From Bordetella parapertussis (GTDB lineage: Bacteria > Pseudomonadota > Gammaproteobacteria > Burkholderiales > Burkholderiaceae_C): a stretch of 54,563 bases of DNA. Location of the stretch: positions 1 through 54,563 of the forward strand of contig CAMCNE010000002.1 in the NCBI GenBank assembly GCA_945875935.1. The letters are read 5' to 3'. The position numbers were made by a program, and so were the translations under genes. How positions within the stretch are numbered: the first letter of the stretch is position 1; the number at the start of each line of letters is the position of its first letter. This document shows positions 36,651 through 43,915 of the stretch, piece by piece. A model generated the notes under the pieces. The model searched no databases, had not been told where the DNA came from, and saw nothing but the letters and a program-made list of their open reading frames with translations.

Positions 36651-37994
36651 TCAGTATCGGTCGAACACAGCGATGCTTTCCACATGAGCCGTGTGCGGGA
36701 ACATGTTGACGGCACCTGCCGCCGACAGGGTGTAGCCGGCCTGATGCACCAGCAAGCCAGCATCTCTTGCCAAGGTGGCTGGGTTGCAACTCACATAGAC
36801 GATGCGATTGGGAAGACGGCGGCCCCCTTGGGCCGACTCGTCTGCGGCAAGCTCGACCAGCGCCTTGACGAGCGCAAAAGCGCCCTCGCGCGGAGGGTCC
36901 ACCAGCCACTTTTCGGCAGCCCCCAATGCAGCGAGCGAACTGGCTTCAATCTCGAAGAGGTTGCTCGCAGCGAAGCTGACCTTGGCGGCAAGCTCGTTGA
37001 ACTCGGCGTTTTCACGTGAGCGCGCGACAAGGGCTTCGCTGCCCTCGACACCCAGCACCTCGCGGGCTCGTGTGGCGATGGGCAGCGTGAAGTTGCCCAG
37101 CCCGCAGAACCAGTCGATCACGCGCTCATCTGGCCGAGGATCAAGCAGGCTGATCGCGCGCGCCACCAGAGTGCGGTTGATCTGGTGATTTACCTGCGTG
37201 AAGTCGGTCGGCTTGAAGCGCATGGCGATGCCGAACTCGGGCAGCCTGTAAGACAGCTCGCAATCCTGAGCATCCAGCGGGTGCACCGTGGCCGGCCCTT
37301 TCGGCTGCAGCCACCATTGAACGGCATGCTCCCTGGCAAATTCGCTCAGCCGCCGAAGATCACCGTCGACAAGTGGTTCAAGGTGCCGCAGCACCAGCGC
37401 CACGGCGTCGTCACCGACTGCCACCTCGATTTGCGGCAGTCGATCACGCTGCTCCATGCTGCCAATCAGTTCAGCTAATGCGGGCAACAGCGCGCTCAGC
37501 CTCGGCGGCAAGACCTCGCAGCTGTTCATGTCGGCAACATAGCTTGACTTTCGCTCGTGAAACCCGACCAGCACCTTGCCCTTCTTGGCCACGTAGCGCA
37601 CCGACAAGCGCGCGCGATAGCGATAGCCCCAGGCGGGCCCCTCGATGGGCCTGAGCACTTGATCCGGCTTGACCTTGGCCAAATGCCACAGACCATCCTC
37701 GAGCGCCCTTTGCTTGGTCGCAATTTGGGCGCCCGCATGAAAGTGCTGCATCTTGCAGCCACCACAAACGCCGAAATGCGGGCAGCGCGGACTCACACGT
37801 TGCGAACTCTCGCGACGCAAGGCCGTGATGGTGGCTTGTTCCCACTGGTTCTTGCGGCGGTAGACGCTGACTTGCGCCTGCTCGCCAGGCAATGCACCCT
37901 CGATGAAAACAACCTTGCCCTCGGCGTTGTGAGCCACGCCCTGGCCATCGAGGTCGAGTGACTCGACGCTCAGCCATTCGGTGCTCGGTGTCAT
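36651..37994 (-). CDS. rlmD: 23S rRNA (uracil-1939-C5)-methyltransferase
   Basis: Iron-sulfur RNA methyltransferase modifying U1939. The ATG at 37994 gives 447 residues. An N-terminal TRAM domain (LSVESLDLDGQGVAHNAEGK) is followed by the cluster ligands in CPHFGVCGGCKMQHF and a further Cys in MNSCEVLPP. The SAM domain has IDWFCGLGNFTLPIA, LVDPPREGA and the catalytic Cys in VYVSCNPATLARD. It lies 18 nt after nlpD, exactly where rpoS would be expected in related genomes. Confidence 0.97.
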   Translation of the reverse strand: MTPSTEWLSVESLDLDGQGVAHNAEGKVVFIEGALPGEQAQVSVYRRKNQWEQATITALRRESSQRVSPRCPHFGVCGGCKMQHFHAGAQIATKQRALEDGLWHLAKVKPDQVLRPIEGPAWGYRYRARLSVRYVAKKGKVLVGFHERKSSYVADMNSCEVLPPRLSALLPALAELIGSMEQRDRLPQIEVAVGDDAVALVLRHLEPLVDGDLRRLSEFAREHAVQWWLQPKGPATVHPLDAQDCELSYRLPEFGIAMRFKPTDFTQVNHQINRTLVARAISLLDPRPDERVIDWFCGLGNFTLPIATRAREVLGVEGSEALVARSRENAEFNELAAKVSFAASNLFEIEASSLAALGAAEKWLVDPPREGAFALVKALVELAADESAQGGRRLPNRIVYVSCNPATLARDAGLLVHQAGYTLSAAGAVNMFPHTAHVESIAVFDRY

Positions 37995-38012
37995 GTGTTG
38001 ATGCAGCACCGA

Positions 38013-38903
38013 TCAGCGCGGTGGCAGCAACTTTGCGGGGTCTGTGGGCTTGCCTTGTCGGCGGATCTCGAAGTGCAGCTTGACCGACTCGGCATCGGTA
38101 GATCCCATCTCGGCAATCTTCTGGCCACGCCTGACCACCTGGTCCTCTTTGACCAGCAAAATCTGGTTGTGGGCGTAAGCGGTAAGGTAGGTGCTGTTGT
38201 GCTTGATGATCACCAGATTGCCATAGCCGCGAAGTCCTGATCCGGCGTAGACCACCCGCCCATCGGCAGCTGCCACCACAGGGTCTCCGGCCTTGCCCGC
38301 AATCGACAGTCCCTTGCTTTTGGGTTCATCGAAACCGGTTGTCACCGCGCCGCTGGCCGGCCACATCCACACCACTGACTCATCGCCTTGGGAGGTGGCC
38401 GCGCTTGCCGCAGCGCTGGTTGCCGCGGCACCAGAAACGCTCGCAGCGGGCTGGGTCGCCGATGAATCTGCGGCCTTCGAATCGAGCGGCCTTGTTTCAA
38501 CCTTGGCCACCGTCACCGGCCGGGTGGACGGCTGTGACGCATCAGCGCCCGGGGGAACCACTCTCAAGACCTGACCCACCTCGATCAGGTTGGGGTTTTC
38601 AAGCCCGTTCCATCGCGCCAGATCTTTCCAGTTCTGACCGTTGTCAAGAGCGATTCGAACCAGCGTGTCCTGAGGCCGCACGGTGTAGTAGCCCGGCTTG
38701 CCCGCGTTTTCCGATCCGGCGGGCAGCGCTGCAGGCGCAGCTTTGGGGTCGACAGACTGGGATGCTGTCGGCTTGACAGTTGAGCGGCGGTCCTCGACCG
38801 GTGCTTTTTGACGAGGCGAAGAACAGCCCAGCAACACCAAGACCGCAGCCACCACACCGAGCCAACCCAGCCCTCGAGGCCGAGCATCCAACTTCGTTCT
38901 CAT
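38013..38903 (-). CDS. nlpD: Murein hydrolase activator NlpD-like lipoprotein
   Basis: Outer-membrane lipoprotein; E. coli NlpD activates the amidase AmiC during daughter-cell separation. The ATG at 38903 gives 296 residues. A lipobox ends VLLGC. A LysM domain (YYTVRPQDTLVRIALDNGQNW onward, ending GQVLRVVPPG) follows a Ser/Pro linker, and the C-terminus is an M23-peptidase fold. That fold lacks the first His of HxxxD (GFDEPKSKGLSIAGKAGDPV), consistent with an activator rather than an enzyme. Order surE-pcm-nlpD is conserved. Confidence 0.93.
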   Translation of the reverse strand: MRTKLDARPRGLGWLGVVAAVLVLLGCSSPRQKAPVEDRRSTVKPTASQSVDPKAAPAALPAGSENAGKPGYYTVRPQDTLVRIALDNGQNWKDLARWNGLENPNLIEVGQVLRVVPPGADASQPSTRPVTVAKVETRPLDSKAADSSATQPAASVSGAAATSAAASAATSQGDESVVWMWPASGAVTTGFDEPKSKGLSIAGKAGDPVVAAADGRVVYAGSGLRGYGNLVIIKHNSTYLTAYAHNQILLVKEDQVVRRGQKIAEMGSTDAESVKLHFEIRRQGKPTDPAKLLPPR

Positions 38904-38920
38904 GCGAGCCGTCACCTCAA

Positions 38921-39736
38921 TCAAATCGAGCCTGATTTTAGGGGGACGAACTGCACGGCCTCATATTCCGTGCGCTGGAATGCGCCGCTGTCGAGGCGGT
39001 CGATGACCAGCAAACGTTGTCCCTTGGCCGCATCGAGCACCGGCGAGATCAGGCGACCACCCACGGCCATCTGCGCAAGCCATGCATCGGGCACTTCGGC
39101 GCCGCAGGCTGCCGCGATGATGCTGTCATAGGGCGCATTGGGTGCGTGGCCCAGCATGCCGTCACCATAGACCAGCCGCAGTTGATTCATGCGCAGCGGC
39201 GCGACGAGTTCGCGCGCCTTGTCGTGAAGGCCCTTGATGCGCTCGACCGACACCACCAGGCGCGAAAGCCGACACAGCACGGCGGCCTGATAGCCGCAAC
39301 CCGTACCCACCTCAAGCACTCTGCCGAGATGCCCGGCAGCGCGCGCGGCCGCACCGTCCATCAGCACGCCGATCATGCGTGCGACCACAGAGGGCTTGGA
39401 GATCGTCTGGCCATGGCCGATGGGCAAGCTGGTGTCTTCGTAGGCCTGTGTGACCAGCGCGCCATCCACGAAAAGGTGCCGGGGCACGGCCTCCATCGCC
39501 TCGAGAACGCGAGGGTCGTGGGGCCCGGCGGCACGCAGGCGATCGACCATCCGGCGTCGCACGTCCTCAGAGTCAAGTCCAAGGCCCGTGGGTCGCGCGG
39601 CGGCCGCCTTGTCAGCAGGCGCCGACCGGCGCGTTGCAGCGCTTGACGACGGCGCAGATTGACCCTGCGAAACATTCGAGACCTGGCCCGAGGGTTCACC
39701 GGGCGCGCTGACCAACTTCTTGGGCGGACGCGACAT
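38921..39736 (-). CDS. pcm: Protein-L-isoaspartate O-methyltransferase
   Basis: Repairs isoaspartyl damage in aged proteins using SAM. The ATG at 39736 gives 271 residues; a TTG at 39820 would overlap surE by 37 nt. The first 55 or so residues are a low-complexity Ser/Ala/Pro stretch absent from E. coli Pcm. The catalytic core has RHLFVDGAL, the substrate loop LPIGHGQTISKPSVVARM, SAM motif VLEVGTGCGYQAAVL and YDSIIAAACGAEVPDAW. Lies between surE and nlpD. Confidence 0.94.
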   Translation of the reverse strand: MSRPPKKLVSAPGEPSGQVSNVSQGQSAPSSSAATRRSAPADKAAAARPTGLGLDSEDVRRRMVDRLRAAGPHDPRVLEAMEAVPRHLFVDGALVTQAYEDTSLPIGHGQTISKPSVVARMIGVLMDGAAARAAGHLGRVLEVGTGCGYQAAVLCRLSRLVVSVERIKGLHDKARELVAPLRMNQLRLVYGDGMLGHAPNAPYDSIIAAACGAEVPDAWLAQMAVGGRLISPVLDAAKGQRLLVIDRLDSGAFQRTEYEAVQFVPLKSGSI

Positions 39737-39783
39737 CTGCTCGAGCTTGAGCGGAAACTTGCCCCCCCGCGGCGGCGAACTGC

Positions 39784-40542
39784 TCACGATCTTGCGCCCG
39801 CGACCAGCCAGCTTTGCCAATCGGGCACCGCCACATGGTCGGTGAGGTCGACTTGCAAAGGCGTGATGGAGACAAGGCCATGGGCCACGGCGTGAAAGTC
39901 CGTGCCGTCTCCGGCTTCGCGGGCATCGCCTGCGGGTCCGATCCAGTACATCGTGTCGCCACGTGGACTGGTCTGAAGAATCACAGGCTCGCTGGCATGG
40001 CGGCGACCCAGGCGCGTGATCTGAGTGGGCAGTTGGTCTGCATCTTCACGGTTCGGGATGTTCACGTTGAGCAAAAACGGGCGCCTTGCTGGCGGCTGAC
40101 TCAACACCTGCTCGATCACCCGCCTTGCCGCTCTCGCCGCCGCATCAAGATGACCCCAGCCTTTGTCGACCTGCGAGAAGGCGATTGACGGGATGCCGAA
40201 AAGGAACCCCTCCATCGCTGCGGCGACCGTACCCGAATACAAGGTGTCGTCGCCCATGTTGGCGCCCTGGTTGATGCCTGAGACCACCAGGTCTGGGCGC
40301 TCGAGCAACAGGCCCGTCAGGGCCACGTGGACGCAATCAGAAGGCGTGCCGTTCAGGTAGCGAAACCCGTTTGGCGCCACATGCAGCGACAGTGGGCGAC
40401 TGAGCGTCAGAGAGTTCGAAGTGCCGCTGGCATTTTGCTCGGGGGCGATCACCTCGATATCGCCCAAACCCTCGCAAGCGCGCACCAGGGCCGCAAGTCC
40501 CGGTGCCAGGTAACCATCGTCGTTGGCAATCAGGATACGCAT
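39784..40542 (-). CDS. surE: 5'/3'-nucleotidase SurE
   Basis: Metal-dependent nucleotidase/exopolyphosphatase linked to stress survival. The ATG at 40542 begins MRILIANDDGYLAPGL with the Asp-Asp metal ligands. Further ligands are Ser in NASGTSNSLTL and Asn in VVSGINQGANMGDDTLYSG. The 252-residue length is normal. TACAAT lies 7 nt upstream of the ATG and no SD is seen. First gene of surE-pcm-nlpD. Confidence 0.97.
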   Translation of the reverse strand: MRILIANDDGYLAPGLAALVRACEGLGDIEVIAPEQNASGTSNSLTLSRPLSLHVAPNGFRYLNGTPSDCVHVALTGLLLERPDLVVSGINQGANMGDDTLYSGTVAAAMEGFLFGIPSIAFSQVDKGWGHLDAAARAARRVIEQVLSQPPARRPFLLNVNIPNREDADQLPTQITRLGRRHASEPVILQTSPRGDTMYWIGPAGDAREAGDGTDFHAVAHGLVSITPLQVDLTDHVAVPDWQSWLVAGARS

Positions 40543-40555
40543 GCAAATCATTGTA
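40543..40555 (-). promoter_or_regulatory. Putative -10 element for a leaderless surE transcript
   Basis: Minus-strand TACAAT (40555-40550) is followed by seven bases and the surE ATG. Same layout as upstream of dnaB, dnaX, yhbY and earP. Confidence 0.4.
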
Positions 40556-40624
40556 GGAGTCGGTGCGCTCGTCCTGAGGCGAACGCACTGCTAGCATTTG
40601 CCGATCACAGATCAGCGCCTGGCC

Positions 40625-41263
40625 ATGTCCGTCAATGTTTTGATCTTCGAACAAAACCCGCAGACCCGGGCATTTCTGGCCCGCGTGGTGAGCGAAAGTT
40701 TCAGCGATGCGCTGGTGCTCACCGAGGTCGGCGATCTGGCGTCAGCGCAAGAAACGATCGTGTCGTCGATGGCTGTTAACCAGGGCACTGGAGATCCTCA
40801 ACAGCCATTCGACATCCTCCTGATCGACCTCGACTTGCCTGACCACGCAGGACTTGATCTGCTGGTTGAGTTTCCGACGGCCAGGGGCGTGAAGATCGTC
40901 ACATCGCTGTATGCCGACGATGAGCATCTGTTTCCCGCCTTGAAACTGGGCGCGGATGGATACCTCTTGAAAGAAGAACGCTTCGAGGCCTTGGTCGAGA
41001 ACCTGCAAAAAATCGTTCGTGGCAAGCCACCCCTGTCACCCGCCCTCGCCCGTCGCGTGCTGGCCTATTTTCAGGAAGCGGGGCTCAAGGGTGACGGCTT
41101 GAGCGATGTGGAGCGCGACGTGCTCACCCACCTGAGCAAAGGTTTCAGCGCCAAGGAAGTGGCGGGGCTGATGAAACTCAGATTGCTCGCCGTCAACGAG
41201 AACATCCACGCCGCCTGCAGGAAACTGGGCGAGTCGGCTCGCGCCAATGCTGGGCGGCGATAA
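40625..41263 (+). CDS. Receiver-HTH (LuxR/NarL-like) response regulator
   Basis: Transcription regulator of 212 residues. The receiver domain lacks the usual acidic pair at its start (LIFEQNPQTR) but has the phospho-acceptor Asp in ILLIDLDLPDHAGLDLL, the Thr/Ser strand IVTSLYADD and the Lys in DGYLLKEE. The C-terminal HTH (LSDVERDVLTHLSKGFSAKEVAGLM) resembles LuxR/NarL, with a divergent recognition helix (KLRLLAVNENIHAACRKLG). It overlaps the next gene by 17 nt; no histidine kinase is adjacent. ATG 40625 preferred to TTG 40598. Confidence 0.82.
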   Translation: MSVNVLIFEQNPQTRAFLARVVSESFSDALVLTEVGDLASAQETIVSSMAVNQGTGDPQQPFDILLIDLDLPDHAGLDLLVEFPTARGVKIVTSLYADDEHLFPALKLGADGYLLKEERFEALVENLQKIVRGKPPLSPALARRVLAYFQEAGLKGDGLSDVERDVLTHLSKGFSAKEVAGLMKLRLLAVNENIHAACRKLGESARANAGRR

Positions 41264-41699
41264 CCCACTCAGCGATGACCGCCTGAGCCTCATCGCCGAC
41301 AGCCATGCCCGTTTGACGGGGCGCGATCTGGTCGCGCGCTCGGGCCACCTGCGCGATGCGATGTGGAACGCCAGCGCAGTGATCGTGGCCCACGGCACCG
41401 AGCCCGACCCCTTGTTTTTTTACGGTAACCGCTCGGCCCTGTCGCTCTTCGAAATGGATTGGGCGGCTTTCGTGGGCATGCCTTCGCGGCTGTCGGCCGA
41501 ACCGCTGCTGCGCGAAGAACGGGCCCGGCTGCTTGAGCGGGTCAGCCGTGATGGCTTCATTGCCGACTACTCGGGCATCAGGATCGCAGCCAGCGGCAAG
41601 CGATTTCGAATCGAGCGAGCCGTCGTGTGGAACCTGATCGACGCCGCGGGCACCTGCCACGGCCAAGCCGCCACATTCGACCGCTGGACGCCAATCTAG
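41247..41699 (+). CDS. MEKHLA (PAS-like) domain protein
   Basis: Small soluble protein of 150 residues consisting of a PAS-like MEKHLA domain: LIADSHARLTGRDLV, the FFYGNRSALSLFEMDWAAFVG core typical of PAS folds, a Glu/Arg-rich helix and the closing strands FRIERAVVWNLIDAAGTCHG. Such domains bind small ligands or sense a signal. It overlaps the response regulator by 17 nt, so the two are coupled and may work together. Ligand unknown. Confidence 0.78.
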   Translation: MLGGDNPLSDDRLSLIADSHARLTGRDLVARSGHLRDAMWNASAVIVAHGTEPDPLFFYGNRSALSLFEMDWAAFVGMPSRLSAEPLLREERARLLERVSRDGFIADYSGIRIAASGKRFRIERAVVWNLIDAAGTCHGQAATFDRWTPI

Positions 41700-41714
41700 A
41701 CGGCGCCCAACCAC

Positions 41715-43475
41715 TCAACGCTTGCTGTCAACAAGCACGGTGGCCTTGGCCTGGTTGTCACTCGCGGCGGGCACCGTTCTCGAGCGTTGGCGCTTGTCGG
41801 TTCCGACTGAGGTGGTCTTGACAGGCGTGCGGCACACCGGCGCGTCGGGCAAGGCGACCATCACCGGCGGCTCCAGGCCCACCCAGCGTGCCATGCGCGT
41901 CCACAACCCGTTGTCCACCTCGGGCTTGATGAGGCGCATGCGTGCCGGCCCAAGCGCTGCGGTGCTTCCGGAGGGGTTCACCGTCAGGTTGGCCATCATC
42001 CCCGCGTCTTCGTGACCCACGATGTGGCAGTGATAAACGAAGTTTCCAACCATCGTGGGATCGTTGAAGGGGATCTTCAAGACGACCTTGCCGGGCACGC
42101 CGTTTTGCGCATAGGGCAGGTCAATCACATCGCGCAGCCCCTCCTCATCCTGGTCGTCGTTGTTGATCGACTCAACGAGGAAATCAAGTTGGTGAATGTG
42201 GAACACATGGCGCTCAGTGCTGGTGTTCAAGATGGTCCATCTCTCGACAGCGCCCAGAGTGACGGCGATGTTGATGTAGTCGGGGTCATAGACCTGAGGG
42301 CCTCTGCCGTCACCGCTGTCAATGTAGAACGTGTTGCCATCATCGGATTCGCTGAAGGTCAGCGTGCGGCTGTTCGTCACTGCCAACGCAGTCACCGAAT
42401 CCACGGTCGGGTTGATGCCGGCTTGATCGGCCGCCGGTTGCGTCAGGGCGTATTGCAGTGAAGTCGCGTTGGTCGACGCATCGCCACTGACCACCAGCTT
42501 GGCCAGATTGACGGTGGGGTTGGGATCACCCGCAGGTCCGGTGTCCACATTGAGCGAGTCAATCGAATAGGTGCCTGGGGTGCTGGGCGCCACAACCACC
42601 ACCACCGAGCGCGCACCCGGTGGCAAGAACACCGAGGTGAGTTGCTGTGGTTGTTCCAGCACGTTGCCGTCGTGGCCTATTTCCCAAATCTGAACCGGAG
42701 CAGCCACGGCGAAGTTGAAGTAGGCATCGGCGCCGAAGTTGCCCAGATTCCACACCTGCATCTCGCCCGGACGCATCTGGATCGATGCACCGATGGTGCC
42801 GTTGATGGTCTTCGTCTTGACGTCGCCGTCCTGAAAGCCGGGGAAAGTGAAGTCCTTCAAGAGCAAATTGCGCTCCTTCAGGCCGGCGAATGCTGGGTAG
42901 TGCTGACTGACCAGACCATCGATCACCAGCATGCCCGCCATGCCGCTCAGTACCTGCGGCTCGACGAGGCCATGGTCGTGCGGATGTATCCAGTAAAGGC
43001 CCTGGGGATGATTCGTCGGAACCTGCCACTGGTATGAATACTTGGCGCCCGGCTGCAGCGACAGAAACACGTTGTCATTGCTGGGCGAGATGTTCATCCC
43101 GTGGAAGTGCGTGTTGCTGGTCTGCGGTCCGGAGATCTGCACATCCGCCGCACCGATGCGGTTGACCACGGTGAGATTGAGCGTGTCGCCCCGCGCCAGT
43201 TTGAACACGGGTGGGATGTACCTGCCGTTGTAGACATTCGACCGCACGGAGGTTCCGCCCACCGTGATCTGGGCAGGCGCTTGCGTCAAGGTGTAGGTGA
43301 GCGATCCGTTGGTGCTTTGAATGACCTCTGGTTCGGGCACCTGGACATCGGATGACCCGGAGCCACCGCCGCACGATCCCAGTTGCAAAGCCACCAATAC
43401 GGCTGCTGCCAATTGACAAAAACGCGCGGTGACCGAGGCGTGCGCGGCAAAGACCAATGGGGCTCGAACAGTCAT
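41715..43475 (-). CDS. Multicopper oxidase, predicted lipoprotein
   Basis: Copper enzyme exported to the envelope; substrate unknown (metals or phenolics are usual). The 586 residues start with a signal ending QLGSC (Cys35, lipoprotein) and a Gly/Ser linker. The type 1, 2 and 3 copper motifs are complete: HFHGMN (123-128), HPHDHG (164-169), HVFHIHQLDF and HCHIVGHEDAGMM. The C-terminal 80 residues are a basic, Ser/Thr-rich tail outside the family core. GAGG precedes the ATG by about 8 nt. No copper-resistance genes lie beside it. Confidence 0.92.
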   Translation of the reverse strand: MTVRAPLVFAAHASVTARFCQLAAAVLVALQLGSCGGGSGSSDVQVPEPEVIQSTNGSLTYTLTQAPAQITVGGTSVRSNVYNGRYIPPVFKLARGDTLNLTVVNRIGAADVQISGPQTSNTHFHGMNISPSNDNVFLSLQPGAKYSYQWQVPTNHPQGLYWIHPHDHGLVEPQVLSGMAGMLVIDGLVSQHYPAFAGLKERNLLLKDFTFPGFQDGDVKTKTINGTIGASIQMRPGEMQVWNLGNFGADAYFNFAVAAPVQIWEIGHDGNVLEQPQQLTSVFLPPGARSVVVVVAPSTPGTYSIDSLNVDTGPAGDPNPTVNLAKLVVSGDASTNATSLQYALTQPAADQAGINPTVDSVTALAVTNSRTLTFSESDDGNTFYIDSGDGRGPQVYDPDYINIAVTLGAVERWTILNTSTERHVFHIHQLDFLVESINNDDQDEEGLRDVIDLPYAQNGVPGKVVLKIPFNDPTMVGNFVYHCHIVGHEDAGMMANLTVNPSGSTAALGPARMRLIKPEVDNGLWTRMARWVGLEPPVMVALPDAPVCRTPVKTTSVGTDKRQRSRTVPAASDNQAKATVLVDSKR

Positions 43476-43732
43476 GGGAAGAACCTCGTCAAGAAACTAT
43501 CAAAGCGGGCGCTCTGCAAATTGAAATGGATGGTTGCCGCCGCAAACCGAGCATGCAACGGTCAATTGCAATTGGCATGCCGCACGGAGGGAGCACGCAG
43601 AGTCGCCAAATCAAAGTACAAGCTCACCCCATGAGCCTGCGGCCTTAGAGGCTTGATCTTCGCTCCACCGACGGCTTCAAGACACGGGGAAATTCCAGCC
43701 CTCCACGGCTACATGGCGGCTACATGAAACCC
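43476..43732. other. Intergenic stretch without a recognisable gene
   Basis: Between the multicopper oxidase start and the tRNA-His terminator. Only short plus-strand frames occur, with no SD and no similarity I recognise. It presumably carries the oxidase promoter; I could not place its boxes. Confidence 0.4.
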
Positions 43733-43766
43733 AGAAACAACAAAGCCCAACCGTGGAGATTGGGCC
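43733..43766 (-). terminator. Terminator of tRNA-His
   Basis: GCCCAA (43745-43750) pairs with TTGGGC (43760-43765) around a 9-nt loop, followed on the minus strand by TTTGTTGTTT. Lies 17 nt after the tRNA 3' end. Confidence 0.7.
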
Positions 43767-43782
43767 TTGCCTTTGATTGACT

Positions 43783-43859
43783 TGGGGTGGCTGATGGGGC
43801 TCGAACCCACGACAACAGGAATCACAATCCTGGACTCTACCAACTGAGCTACAGCCACC
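43783..43859 (-). tRNA. tRNA-His (GTG)
   Basis: Full cloverleaf on the minus strand: GTGGCTG acceptor preceded by the extra G-1 typical of tRNA-His, AGCTCAGTTGGTAGAG D arm, anticodon stem with TTGTGAT loop (anticodon GTG), GTGGGTTCGAGCCCC T arm and encoded CCA (43783-43785). Confidence 0.97.
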
Positions 43860-43870
43860 GCACAGGCGCA

Positions 43871-43898
43871 ATTATAGGCTGCAGCCCGCGCATGTCGG
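43871..43898 (-). promoter_or_regulatory. Promoter of tRNA-His
   Basis: Minus strand: -35 CCGACA (43898-43893), 16-nt spacer, perfect -10 TATAAT (43876-43871), 11 nt before the tRNA 5' end. Confidence 0.65.
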
Positions 43899-43915
43899 CC
43901 TGTTGAAGTTCTGTG

